Source: an uncultured Mycoplasmatota bacterium (GTDB taxonomy: Bacteria > Bacillota_I > Bacilli_A > RF39 > UBA660). Taken from it: a DNA stretch of 47,804 nt. The stretch covers positions 1-47,804 of the forward strand of contig CAMMMH010000010.1 of assembly GCA_946497955.1 (NCBI GenBank), written 5' to 3'. Made by a program: the position numbers and the translations under genes. Shown here in pieces: positions 1-7,189 of the stretch. How positions within the stretch are numbered: the stretch's first letter is position 1; each line of letters starts with the position of its first letter. The notes below the pieces were generated by a model. It was not told the origin of the DNA. It worked only from the letters and a program-made list of their open reading frames with translations, and ran no database searches.

Positions 1-17
1 ATATTTTTATAATTTTG

Positions 18-155
18 TTAACCCCTTTTTAAAGGTTTCCGAACAACTCTAATATATTTATCTACTTTGGAAGTCTGATAGTTACTTAATCTTCTTCTTA
101 TACGAGGTAGTGCTTCTAAATTTTCATTAATATATTTATTTAATCTTTCTTTCAT
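18..155 (-). CDS. Small basic protein, 45 aa, unknown
   Basis: A short minus-strand frame with ATG at 155 and TAA at 18-20. It is preceded by a good ribosome site (AAGGAG, about 6 bases before the ATG). The product is rich in Arg and Lys (RIRRR near residue 20, RKPLKRG at the end), which suggests a nucleic-acid-binding or ribosome-associated peptide, or the remnant of a longer gene. I do not recognise a family. It is divergent from the gene at 229, and the 70-bp gap between them holds TATAAT-like elements. Confidence 0.5.
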   Translation of the reverse strand: MKERLNKYINENLEALPRIRRRLSNYQTSKVDKYIRVVRKPLKRG

Positions 156-228
156 AAATTGTCTCCTTCAATGCGACCAAATTAATTATTAAATATAATA
201 CAATTATACCAGAAAGAAGGAGATGTGT

Positions 229-639
229 ATGCAAGAAAAATTAGATAAGTTAAAAGAAAATAGTATTTTAGGAGTAGAGGCTAAAGCTAATTTGAGTATA
301 TGTCCTGGTACAAGTGGAACAATCATAACAAAAGATAAGAAAGTATATGGTTACTCTTTATATAGTTTTATGACTCCATTTTTGGAGAAAAATAATATTC
401 CATTAGAAAATATATATTTAATAAAAGAATTAACAAGTGATGAGTATGATAAGATTCTAAAATTTGTCCAAGAAGAAATAATTAATAAAGAGTATGAATG
501 TATTCCTACACGAGATGGTTATTCAGCTGTTTTTGGAAAACTTAAATCTAGAATATTTTATTATCCAAATTGTTATGCTATTAATACTAAAGAATCTTTA
601 TATAATAAGACAAGAAAACTAATAGAAGAGGTTAAATAG
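229..639 (+). CDS. Hypothetical protein, 136 aa
   Basis: The frame opens at ATG 223, but the ribosome site AAGAAGGAG abuts that codon. ATG 229, six bases further on, is the better start. The product is soluble, of mixed alpha/beta character, with no signal peptide or membrane segment and no motif I recognise. It stands alone and converges on the toxN gene at 632, overlapping its end by 8 bp inside a shared terminator hairpin. A TATAAT element at 194-199 could be its -10 box. Its position next to two toxin-antitoxin loci makes it part of the accessory region, but nothing in the sequence ties it to them. Confidence 0.7.
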   Translation: MQEKLDKLKENSILGVEAKANLSICPGTSGTIITKDKKVYGYSLYSFMTPFLEKNNIPLENIYLIKELTSDEYDKILKFVQEEIINKEYECIPTRDGYSAVFGKLKSRIFYYPNCYAINTKESLYNKTRKLIEEVK

Positions 640-655
640 CAACCTCTTCTTTTTC
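624..655. terminator. Bidirectional hairpin terminator
   Basis: Inverted repeat AGAAGAGGTT (624-633) and AACCTCTTCT (641-650) with a 7-base loop, followed by a T run on the plus strand. It encodes the last codons of both convergent genes (229-639 and toxN at 632-1129), so it probably ends both transcripts. Confidence 0.8.
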
Positions 656-1129
656 ATATTCCTTACATTTTTCTTCTAAGAGCCTAAAATTACAACATCT
701 ATCTTTAGTTCTTTTAGAAAGTTTATTAGTATCATATTTTAACATAAAGAAATTAACTTTATCTAATAATTCTCTTTTATGATTATTTAAATAAGTAGTT
801 TGTTCTATAATTAATTTTCTATATTGTTTATCTTTTACTAAAGGAAGTACTTCAGTTAAACAAGATATTGGGGTAGGTATCATGTTATTAATATTAACTA
901 TGCCAAGTTCACCATCTTTGATTTTAAACATATCAAGAGCTCTATTATTCATAGTTAAATGTTTTGGTTTAGGACTTGAAAGTGGAGCGAAATAAGTTTG
1001 ATTATTAAAAGTATAGACAACCCCTACATAAGGTCTAGTTTTGGTTTTATTATAAGCAACTCTATTATCAAATTTTCTTAAATAGTTAATGTAATTAGTA
1101 TTAATATAGTATATTTTTAATGTTTTCAT
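632..1129 (-). CDS. toxN: Type III toxin endoribonuclease ToxN/AbiQ family, copy 1
   Basis: The product is 165 aa, the usual size for ToxN. It shows the family pattern: an N-terminal strand followed by YLRKFD (16-21), PYVGVVY (33-39), the active-site segment APLSSPKPKH (48-57) in which Ser52 and Lys54 match the Ser and Lys of the ToxN active site, ELGIVNINNMIP near 75-86, and a C-terminal LLEEKCKEYEKE helix. ToxN proteins cut mRNA at A-rich sites and are held inactive by their repeat RNA. The layout confirms the call: promoter, six repeats, hairpin terminator and then toxN, all on the minus strand, with AGGAGG five bases before ATG 1129. The toxin is expressed by read-through of the terminator at 1150-1179. 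It is a close paralog of the gene at 1444-1941. Confidence 0.93.
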   Translation of the reverse strand: MKTLKIYYINTNYINYLRKFDNRVAYNKTKTRPYVGVVYTFNNQTYFAPLSSPKPKHLTMNNRALDMFKIKDGELGIVNINNMIPTPISCLTEVLPLVKDKQYRKLIIEQTTYLNNHKRELLDKVNFFMLKYDTNKLSKRTKDRCCNFRLLEEKCKEYEKEEVAI

Positions 1130-1149
1130 TTGAACCTCCTGATTATAAT

Positions 1150-1179
1150 AATAAAGGGCGACTTAATTAAAAATCGCCC
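1150..1179 (-). terminator. ToxI1 attenuating terminator
   Basis: On the minus strand GGGCGA (from 1179) pairs with TCGCCC (ending at 1156), with an A/T-rich loop followed by TTTATTATTAT. It sits between the repeat array and toxN, where type III systems carry a leaky terminator that sets the ratio of antitoxin RNA to toxin. Confidence 0.85.
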
Positions 1180-1180
1180 A

Positions 1181-1400
1181 CTTTTTTCAGTCCCTACTAC
1201 GGCAAGGGTATTCCACTTTTTTCAGTCCTTACTACGGCAAAGGTATTCCACTTTTTTCAGTCCCTACTACGGCAAGGGTATTCCACTTTTTTCAGTCCTT
1301 ACTACGGCAAAGGTATTCCACTTTTTTCAGTCCCTACTACGGCAAGGGTATTCCACTTTTTTCAGTCCTTACTACGGCAAAGGTATTCCACTTTTTGTTA
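1181..1400 (-). ncRNA. toxI: ToxI antitoxin RNA, six 35-nt repeats
   Basis: Six direct repeats of exactly 35 bp start at 1181, 1216, 1251, 1286, 1321 and 1356, followed by a partial unit at 1391-1396. Two versions alternate strictly: version A (1181, 1251, 1321) has CCCT and AGGG arms on the plus strand, and version B (1216, 1286, 1356) has CCTT and AAGG. The change is compensatory (C-G to T-A), which supports a paired stem in the RNA. Read on the minus strand, each unit carries an AAAAAAG stretch, the kind of A-rich site at which ToxN processes its own antitoxin. By analogy each unit folds as a pseudoknot that binds one toxin. A plus-strand reading frame over the array (1130-1411) is an artefact of the repeats. 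Confidence 0.92.
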
Positions 1401-1407
1401 CAACAAT

Positions 1408-1436
1408 ATAATATCAAATGAATTATATTTTGTAAA
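1408..1436 (-). promoter_or_regulatory. toxIN1 promoter
   Basis: On the minus strand: TTTACA (1436-1431), a 17-bp spacer, TATTAT (1413-1408). Transcription would begin near 1400, just before the first repeat. The promoter lies only a few bases beyond the stop codon of the second toxN gene (1444). Confidence 0.85.
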
Positions 1437-1443
1437 GCATTTT

Positions 1444-1941
1444 TTATACAGAAACTTCTTCTTTTTCATATTGCCTACATTTTTCTTCTAATAGATTAAA
1501 GTCACAACATCTGTTTCTTAATCTACTAGATAAGTGTCCTTTGTCATACCTTAATTTAAATTGTTTAACTTTATCTAATAATTCTCTTTTATGATCGTTT
1601 AAATAAGTAGTTTGTTCAATAATTAGTTTTCTATAATGTTTATCTTTTGCTAAAGGAAGTACTTCAGTTAAACAATTAATAGGAGTAGGAATCATGTTAT
1701 TAATATTAACTATACCAAGTTCTCCATCTTTGATTTTAAATATGTCAACTGCTTTTTCATTCATTGTTAAATGTTTTGGTTTAGGACTTGAAAGTGGGGC
1801 AAAGTAAGTTTGATTATTAAAAGTATAGACAACTCCTACATAAGGTCTAGCTTTATTTTTATTGTAGGCAACTCTATTATCGAACTTCCTTAAATAATCA
1901 ATATAATTAGTATCAATATAGTATATTTTTAATGTTTTCAT
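1444..1941 (-). CDS. toxN: Type III toxin endoribonuclease ToxN/AbiQ family, copy 2
   Basis: The product is 165 aa and a close paralog of the toxin at 632-1129. By hand alignment about 12 residues differ in the first 124, but 17 differ in the last 41, so divergence is concentrated in the C-terminal part. The active-site segment APLSSPKPKH (48-57) and the PYVGVVY and NNMIPTP blocks are unchanged. The same ribosome site (AGGAGG, five bases before ATG 1941) and terminator precede it. It has its own repeat array and promoter, so it should be a complete second toxin-antitoxin unit rather than a decayed copy. Confidence 0.93.
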   Translation of the reverse strand: MKTLKIYYIDTNYIDYLRKFDNRVAYNKNKARPYVGVVYTFNNQTYFAPLSSPKPKHLTMNEKAVDIFKIKDGELGIVNINNMIPTPINCLTEVLPLAKDKHYRKLIIEQTTYLNDHKRELLDKVKQFKLRYDKGHLSSRLRNRCCDFNLLEEKCRQYEKEEVSV

Positions 1942-1959
1942 TTGAACCTCCTGATTATA

Positions 1960-1993
1960 ATAATAAAAAGGGCGACTTAATTAAAAATCGCCC
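1960..1993 (-). terminator. ToxI2 attenuating terminator
   Basis: On the minus strand GGGCGA (1993 side) pairs with TCGCCC (stem arms 1988-1993 and 1970-1975), followed by five Ts. It is nearly identical to the terminator of the first locus, with two extra bases in the T tract. Confidence 0.85.
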
Positions 1994-2114
1994 ACTTTTT
2001 TCAGTCCCTACTTTGGCAAGGGTATGCCGACTTTTTTCAGTCCCTACTCTGGCAAGGGTATTCCGACTTTTTTCAGTCCCTACTTTGGCAAGGGTATTCC
2101 CACTTTTTTGTTAC
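1994..2114 (-). ncRNA. toxI: ToxI antitoxin RNA, three 36-nt repeats
   Basis: Three direct repeats of 36 bp start at 1994, 2030 and 2066, with a partial unit at 2102-2109. They share the core of the first array (cttttttcagtccctact, then ggcaagggta) but are one base longer. The loop after tact reads TT or CT where the first array has AC. All three keep CCCT/AGGG arms. Units 1, 2 and 3 differ from each other at one or two positions near the loop and the unit end. The minus-strand transcript would start near 2114. Confidence 0.9.
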
Positions 2115-2120
2115 AAGATT

Positions 2121-2149
2121 ATAGTATCAAATAAATTGAACTTTGTAAA
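2121..2149 (-). promoter_or_regulatory. toxIN2 promoter
   Basis: On the minus strand: TTTACA (2149-2144), a 17-bp spacer, TACTAT (2126-2121). It matches the toxIN1 promoter in boxes, spacing and flanking bases. Its -35 region overlaps a plus-strand promoter at 2136-2164. Confidence 0.82.
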
Positions 2150-2164
2150 GACTTTTGTTATAAT
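2136..2164 (+). promoter_or_regulatory. Promoter of the 2189-3903 operon
   Basis: TTGAAC (2136-2141), a 17-bp spacer, TATAAT (2159-2164). It points away from the toxIN2 promoter and shares the stretch 2136-2149 with it, so the two polymerase sites should compete. Confidence 0.75.
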
Positions 2165-2188
2165 TTATTTAGAAAGTGAGTGGTCAAT

Positions 2189-3016
2189 ATGGCAAAACAT
2201 TATGATTTAGTTGGATCAGTTTATGATAAATATGCTAAAGGTAATAAATATAAAGAAGAAGAGATAATTAAAATACCTGGAGTTGCCTTGAAATCTTTAG
2301 AAGATATAGATAAATTTACAGCAGGACTTATTGGCCCTGAGGAATTAAAGAGCAAAATAGATAAAAAATATCAAAATAAATCTACTTTTGCTATAAGAGT
2401 TACCACAGATAATGAAAAATTTTATTATAAGAGCATTATTTATAATAATCCTAATCTAGTTAAAATAGCTAGTTCCTTAAAACAAAACACAGTATATAGA
2501 GCAAGTGGCCCTAGAACTATTAAAATGTATCTTGGTACTGATGATTTATTTATGGATGCCTGGGGGGAGGTTCTAAATAAAATAATAAATAGTAAAGTAA
2601 ATGATGAAGATAGGGAATGGTTATATAGCGTTTTTGGAGAAAAAAGTAGGTATACTACTTCTATTAATAGATATATAAAAGGTGATCCTTATGATAGTGA
2701 AACTGATAAAACATTGTTAGATTTAGAACAAGATTTTAGAGAGTATGAAGTATTTCGTAAATATCTTACTAATAAAGACAAAGCTAAAAATAAAACAACA
2801 ATATCTAATGTAAAAGTTACATCATCTAATATTCCTCTTAAAACTAGTTTAGATGTAATAGAAGAAAAACTAGGCAGTGATATTAGTTATGTGTCTTTAG
2901 ATGATGAAGATGATGACTATGAACCAGATGATTTTGCCTTTCTTTCTCCTGAAGAAAGAGAAAAAGCTTATGGTGAAGGTAATGAAGATATAGAAGAACA
3001 TAGGAGAAGACGTTAA
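2189..3016 (+). CDS. Hypothetical protein, 275 aa, coupled to the recombinase gene
   Basis: The frame opens with GTG 2180, but ATG 2189 has better spacing from the weak ribosome site AAAGTGAG. No family is recognised. The protein is soluble and charged. The middle has YRASGPRTIKMYLGTDDLF, and the C-terminal third is a linker followed by a strongly acidic run (DDEDDDYEPDD) and a basic end (EEHRRRR), a pattern seen in proteins with disordered tails. The stop codon overlaps the next start as TAATG (3014-3018), which implies translational coupling to the XerC-like recombinase. A partner role for the recombinase is possible but is inference from position only. Confidence 0.72.
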   Translation: MAKHYDLVGSVYDKYAKGNKYKEEEIIKIPGVALKSLEDIDKFTAGLIGPEELKSKIDKKYQNKSTFAIRVTTDNEKFYYKSIIYNNPNLVKIASSLKQNTVYRASGPRTIKMYLGTDDLFMDAWGEVLNKIINSKVNDEDREWLYSVFGEKSRYTTSINRYIKGDPYDSETDKTLLDLEQDFREYEVFRKYLTNKDKAKNKTTISNVKVTSSNIPLKTSLDVIEEKLGSDISYVSLDDEDDDYEPDDFAFLSPEEREKAYGEGNEDIEEHRRRR

Positions 3017-3903
3017 TGTTAGATGAATATTTAGAATATCTAGAATATGAAAGACATTATTCTAAATATACTATAGATAACTATGAAAGAGATATAGAAG
3101 AGTTTTTAGATTATTTAGATAAAGAGGGACTTAATTATTTAAAACTAGAATATAGTGATATAAGACTTTATTTAATGTATCTAAAAGATGAAAAACATGA
3201 GAAGTCTACTTCTATTAGTAGAAAACTTAGTGCTCTTAGAAGTTATTATAAATATCTTTGTAGTAATAATAAAGTAAAGACTAATTTATTTAACTTAATA
3301 TCATCTCCTAAGAAAGAACAGAAATTACCTAGATATTTTGAATATAACGAGTTAGAAGAATTGTTTAGTGTGCCAGACTTAAAGACTCCTTTAGGACAAA
3401 GAGATAGATTAGTACTAGAGATTATGTATGCGACAGGGATAAGGGTAGGAGAGCTAGTTAAGATTAGATTAAAAGACATTAATAGAAGTGAAAGAACTAT
3501 TCTTATTCATGGTAAAGGTAGTAAGGAGAGAATTGTTAATTATGGGGAGTATGCTAGTGATATATTAGATTTATATTTAAATAATGGTTATAAAGAATTG
3601 AATAAATTTAATAGTGATTACCTAGTTCTTAATAATCAAGGAAGAGTGATAACAGAACGGGGGATTAGATACATACTCACTAATTTAATTAAGAAAACAT
3701 CTTTACATAAAAATATATCTCCTCATATGTTAAGACATTCTTTTGCAACCCATCTTTTAAATGAAGGGTGTGATATTTTATCAGTAAAAGAATTATTAGG
3801 ACATGAGAGTATTTCCTCTACTCAAATATATACTCATATTACTAATGATAGATTAAAAGAAGTTTATTTACATAGTTTTCCAAGAAGTAATGTCAAAAAG
3901 TAA
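3016..3903 (+). CDS. xerC: Tyrosine recombinase, XerC-like
   Basis: The product is 295 aa, typical for Xer proteins. The N-terminal SAM-like core-binding domain covers about 1-85 and the catalytic domain about 105-290. The catalytic set is complete: Arg143 (GIRVGEL), Lys167 (GKGSKER), His237 and Arg240 (HMLRHSFATHLL), His263 (LLGHESI) and nucleophile Tyr272 (IYTHI). Xer proteins resolve chromosome dimers at dif sites. A second Xer at 39871-40770 has the XerD neighbourhood, so this one is most likely XerC. A role as a dedicated integrase or invertase cannot be excluded, because it is coupled to an unknown gene, sits next to the toxin loci and precedes a surface-protein gene. I saw no dif-like or inverted site nearby. 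Confidence 0.85.
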   Translation: MLDEYLEYLEYERHYSKYTIDNYERDIEEFLDYLDKEGLNYLKLEYSDIRLYLMYLKDEKHEKSTSISRKLSALRSYYKYLCSNNKVKTNLFNLISSPKKEQKLPRYFEYNELEELFSVPDLKTPLGQRDRLVLEIMYATGIRVGELVKIRLKDINRSERTILIHGKGSKERIVNYGEYASDILDLYLNNGYKELNKFNSDYLVLNNQGRVITERGIRYILTNLIKKTSLHKNISPHMLRHSFATHLLNEGCDILSVKELLGHESISSTQIYTHITNDRLKEVYLHSFPRSNVKK

Positions 3904-3940
3904 TAGCAGTTATAGATTTTACAAGTAACTGCTATTTTAT
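3904..3940 (+). terminator. Terminator after xerC-like gene
   Basis: Perfect 9-bp stem TAGCAGTTA (3904-3912) and TAACTGCTA (3926-3934), followed by TTTTAT, directly after the stop codon. Confidence 0.85.
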
Positions 3941-4038
3941 AATTGAAAAATAGGGCTCTATGTGTTAAATTAAATATAGATAGATAAGGTATAAGAAATG
4001 CAAATATAGCCACTATAAGAAGTAAGGGAGAAATATTT

Positions 4039-5874
4039 ATGGAAAAAGATAATAAGAAGATAATAACAATAGTAATGAGCATAATAATTATATTAGTATT
4101 AGTATTAGCGATAAGTTATGCTTACTTTTCTACAGAGCTTAATGGAACAGACCAAATGGTAAAAGTAGGAACATTAGATTTAGTACTAGATGAGACAAGT
4201 GAAGGGATAACTTTAGATAATGCAGTAGGTATAAGTGATAGTGAAGGTTTATCTTTAGATGGTTCTACTTTTGAACTTAGAAATAATGGTAATAAGGCCA
4301 TAGATTATACAATATATTTAGATGATAATACTATAGGAGATAATGATACAAGAATAGATGATAAGTACTTAAAGTATAATCTAAATAAGAATGGTGCAAA
4401 TAGTGGAGCGACTTTACTAACTAGAATAGGTGCTAATCCTAATAGAATATTAGATAGTGGAACCATAGAAGGAGATACTACTAATAAATATAGTTTAAAA
4501 CTTTGGATAACAGATGAAGTAGATGGAAATTATTCAGGTCAAGTATTTAGTGGTAAGTTAAGAGTAGAAGTTAGTCAAGAAAGAGAGAAAGAAGTTGCAA
4601 CTGTATTACTTAATAATATACCAGATGATAATCTTTATGATGATGGAACAGATACCTTTATAACAGGAACTGACCCTAATAACTATATTTGGTATTCAGG
4701 AAAGTTATGGAGAGCTGTATCTGTTAATAATGAAGAAAAAACTGTTAAATTAGTGACTCAGTGGAATATAAGTACTATTTCTTATGATAATGATAGCAGT
4801 GACTTTGAAAAAAGTTACATGCAAGAATGGTTAAATGATACAACAGTAGATGGCTTTTTAGGTAATTTAAGAGATTATGAAAACTTTATTGTAACCAATG
4901 CTGAGTGGAATGCAAGTATGATGACTGATAATAGTAAGCCACCAAGTGAAATCGAAGGAGGAACAATAATAACAGATGCTGTTGGACTTTTAAATAGATA
5001 TGAATATGCAAATAGTTATCGCGGAACGACTGATAAGAATGGTTATTTGAATAATGCACTATATTCATGGCTATTAACACCATATGATTACTCTAGTATT
5101 AATTCTATTTCAGCTTCTGGTTCTATAGTTCACCCACAAAAATTAGGTATTAATGGTATACGCCCATCTATAAATTTAATATCTAATGTAAAAATAGTAA
5201 GTGGCAAGGGTACAGCAGATAATCCTTATCGTTTAAAAGGAGATAAGGATACTAGCTTAAAAGGAACGCATCTAAATACAAGATATAGTGGGGAATACAT
5301 AACTTTTGGAACAGGAGATAATAATTTATATAGAATAGTAAGTCACGAGACTGAAGGATTAACAAAAATAACAAGTGCAGAGCCTTTAAAAAATGAAGGA
5401 TCTTTTATTACAACGGCTTTTGGTAATATATTATTTTCAAGTACAAATACAATTGGATTATTTTTAAACGGAGAATATCTAATAAATTATTTAGGGGAAG
5501 AATATAGTAATATGATAGAAGATAATACAACATGGTATTTAGGATTTGGAGGTCAAGGTACAAATTATAAACTAGCCAAATATACAGATAAAAGTATGTC
5601 AGGTTATGCTACAACAACAACTGCTAAAGTAGGTTTGCTTAGAATGGGAGAATTAATGTCAGGACAATTTGGTAGATATGAAAAAAATAGTAATTACTGG
5701 TTATTAACAACGTATAATACGTCTTACGTTCTTTCTGTATTATATGCAGGAGATATGAATACCTTTATGATGTATAGTTCTGCAATTAAACCATCTCTAA
5801 ATCTTAAATCTAATGTTGTAATAACTTCTGGAGATGGGACTTTACAAAATCCATTTGAAATTGAATTAGAATAA
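4039..5874 (+). CDS. Surface protein with SipW-type signal and two C-terminal repeats
   Basis: The product is 611 aa, with ATG 4039 behind AAGGGAG. Residues 1-35 form a signal peptide or anchor: charged KDNKK, a long hydrophobic run and SYAYFS, the pattern of SipW-dependent (TasA/CalY-like) exported proteins. A beta-rich region of about 35-185 (VKVGTLDLVLDE, NNGNKAIDYTIYL) fits a camelysin/TasA-like fold. Two related domains follow, about 195-400 and 415-611. Each opens with an IWYSG or ITFGTG strand leading into a VSV or VSH segment, contains a YWLLT/YSWLLTPY motif, and closes with the matching pattern IRPSINLISNV...GKGTADNPYRL or IKPSLNLKSNV...GDGTLQNPFEI. They resemble the DUF6273 lectin-like domains found in gut Firmicutes surface proteins. 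No LPxTG motif is present. It is monocistronic, between two terminators. Confidence 0.72.
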   Translation: MEKDNKKIITIVMSIIIILVLVLAISYAYFSTELNGTDQMVKVGTLDLVLDETSEGITLDNAVGISDSEGLSLDGSTFELRNNGNKAIDYTIYLDDNTIGDNDTRIDDKYLKYNLNKNGANSGATLLTRIGANPNRILDSGTIEGDTTNKYSLKLWITDEVDGNYSGQVFSGKLRVEVSQEREKEVATVLLNNIPDDNLYDDGTDTFITGTDPNNYIWYSGKLWRAVSVNNEEKTVKLVTQWNISTISYDNDSSDFEKSYMQEWLNDTTVDGFLGNLRDYENFIVTNAEWNASMMTDNSKPPSEIEGGTIITDAVGLLNRYEYANSYRGTTDKNGYLNNALYSWLLTPYDYSSINSISASGSIVHPQKLGINGIRPSINLISNVKIVSGKGTADNPYRLKGDKDTSLKGTHLNTRYSGEYITFGTGDNNLYRIVSHETEGLTKITSAEPLKNEGSFITTAFGNILFSSTNTIGLFLNGEYLINYLGEEYSNMIEDNTTWYLGFGGQGTNYKLAKYTDKSMSGYATTTTAKVGLLRMGELMSGQFGRYEKNSNYWLLTTYNTSYVLSVLYAGDMNTFMMYSSAIKPSLNLKSNVVITSGDGTLQNPFEIELE

Positions 5875-5896
5875 AATATTATTCTAGTTCTTTTTT
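5867..5896 (+). terminator. Terminator after surface protein gene
   Basis: Stem TAGAATAA (5867-5874) and TTATTCTA (5879-5886) with a 4-base loop, followed by a T-rich tract (GTTCTTTTTT). The stop codon is part of the stem. Confidence 0.7.
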
Positions 5897-5934
5897 GTAT
5901 TTATTTTCTTTATTTGCAAATACTATTAATATAA

Positions 5935-5963
5935 TTTACACCACTTCTTAAATATGATAGAAT
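5935..5963 (+). promoter_or_regulatory. Promoter of the AI-2E family transporter
   Basis: TTTACA (5935-5940), a 17-bp spacer, TAGAAT (5958-5963) with an extended TG. It covers the upstream in-frame ATG at 5954, which shows that translation starts at 5984 instead. Confidence 0.72.
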
Positions 5964-5983
5964 ATGAAACAAGGAGGGATTAT

Positions 5984-7189
5984 ATGTTTCGTAAAAATAA
6001 TAAAAGTGATGAATTAGATTATAAAGCTATTAATAGATTCTTTTATACTTCTAATAACTTATTAAAATTTGTTCTTGCTTTAGTTATTATACTTGCTATA
6101 TTACTTGCAACTTACTTAATTAAAGAATGGAATATCTTAGGTATTATTGGAACTATTTTATCAATAATATCTCCTGTATTTATAGGATTTGTTATTGCTT
6201 GGTTACTTGACCCTCTTGCAACTAAGTTCTCTCATAAAATGCCACGTGTTTTAGCATGTATCCTAACTTATTTAATCATCTTTGGTGGTATTATTTTAAT
6301 TCTTGTTTTGACTATCCCTACATTTTCAAGTGGGGTTACTGATATAGTTTCAGTTGTTCCTGATATCGTTGATAATGCTCAAGATTTTGCAAGCGATATG
6401 TTAGAGAAATTTGGTGATAGTAAACAAGTTGATAGTTATAAAGAAACTATGCTTAATAAGATAGAAAATGTTGGTAGTGACATTGCAAGTAGTTTACCTA
6501 ATACTATTTGGAACTTTGGTAGAGGTTTTATTAGTGGAGCGACTAATATAATTTTAGGTATTATGATTGGCTTTTATCTATTATTTGATTTTCGTAAGTT
6601 TCAAGGCCATTTACTAAGTATTATGCCTAAAAGATGGCATAAGAATGCTAAAGACTTGATGAGACGTATAAATGGTAAACTTAGAAGTTATGTTATGGGT
6701 GTTTTAGCAGTTATGGTTTTAGTTTTTATTACCCAGTCTATTGGCTTTAGTTTGGCAGGACTTTCCGCTCCATTCCTATTCGCTTTATTTTGTGCCATAA
6801 CTGATGTCATTCCATATATCGGTCCTTGGATAGGTGGTGCTCCTGCTGTTATTGTTGGTTTTACCATTGATCCAATGGTAGGAGTATTTTGTTTAGTTTC
6901 AGTAGTAGTTTGCCAGTTACTTGAAAATAACTTCTATCAACCTCTAATCATGGGTAAGACTATGAAATTACATCCTGTTACAATTATGCTTGGACTCTTG
7001 CTTTTTAATTATTTCTTTGGTATGATAGGAATGATAGTTGCAACACCTGTAATCGCTACTATTAAGATAATTTTTGAATTTATTATGGAACATTCTGAAT
7101 TGGGAGCGATGTTTAACAATTATCAAGAGAATAATAAGAAAACAGTGAAGGAATTGAGTACAAAAGAGCATCTTATAGAAGAGAGTTAA
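5984..7189 (+). CDS. AI-2E family transporter
   Basis: The product is 401 aa from ATG 5984, which follows a strong AAGGAGGG site. Several hydrophobic segments are visible: two near 22-70, one near 80-105, and a cluster from about 185 to 365. The segment around residues 230-300 (VMGVLAVMVL, SAPFLFALFCAITDVIPYIGPWIGG) is the signature of the AI-2E transporter family (PF01594), as is QLLENNFYQPLIMGK. Members are membrane proteins of the cell envelope. Some export the AI-2 signal, others are Na+/H+ antiporters, so the substrate is not known here. The last 17 codons also encode the 5' half of the T-box leader for the next operon, so this gene's 3' end is under two constraints. Confidence 0.88.
   Translation: MFRKNNKSDELDYKAINRFFYTSNNLLKFVLALVIILAILLATYLIKEWNILGIIGTILSIISPVFIGFVIAWLLDPLATKFSHKMPRVLACILTYLIIFGGIILILVLTIPTFSSGVTDIVSVVPDIVDNAQDFASDMLEKFGDSKQVDSYKETMLNKIENVGSDIASSLPNTIWNFGRGFISGATNIILGIMIGFYLLFDFRKFQGHLLSIMPKRWHKNAKDLMRRINGKLRSYVMGVLAVMVLVFITQSIGFSLAGLSAPFLFALFCAITDVIPYIGPWIGGAPAVIVGFTIDPMVGVFCLVSVVVCQLLENNFYQPLIMGKTMKLHPVTIMLGLLLFNYFFGMIGMIVATPVIATIKIIFEFIMEHSELGAMFNNYQENNKKTVKELSTKEHLIEES

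Noticed and set aside
1130-1411. Plus-strand 93-aa reading frame with repeated FSPYYGKG/FSVLTTAK-like units
   Set aside because: It is the translation of the antitoxin repeat array on the wrong strand. It has no ribosome site and the repeats follow the toxI pattern with promoter and terminator on the minus strand.
1181-2109. CRISPR array
   Set aside because: The repeats are contiguous 35- and 36-bp units with no spacers between them and each array is followed by a toxN gene.
1932-2210. Plus-strand 92-aa frame
   Set aside because: It also reads through the second repeat array, and its end overlaps the gene at 2189.
2560-2580. G-rich run in the 2189 gene as a frameshift site
   Set aside because: The frame is continuous through it and no alternative frame extends beyond.
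4886-5083. Minus-strand frame within the surface protein gene
   Set aside because: A shadow of the coding strand with no start signal and low-complexity product.
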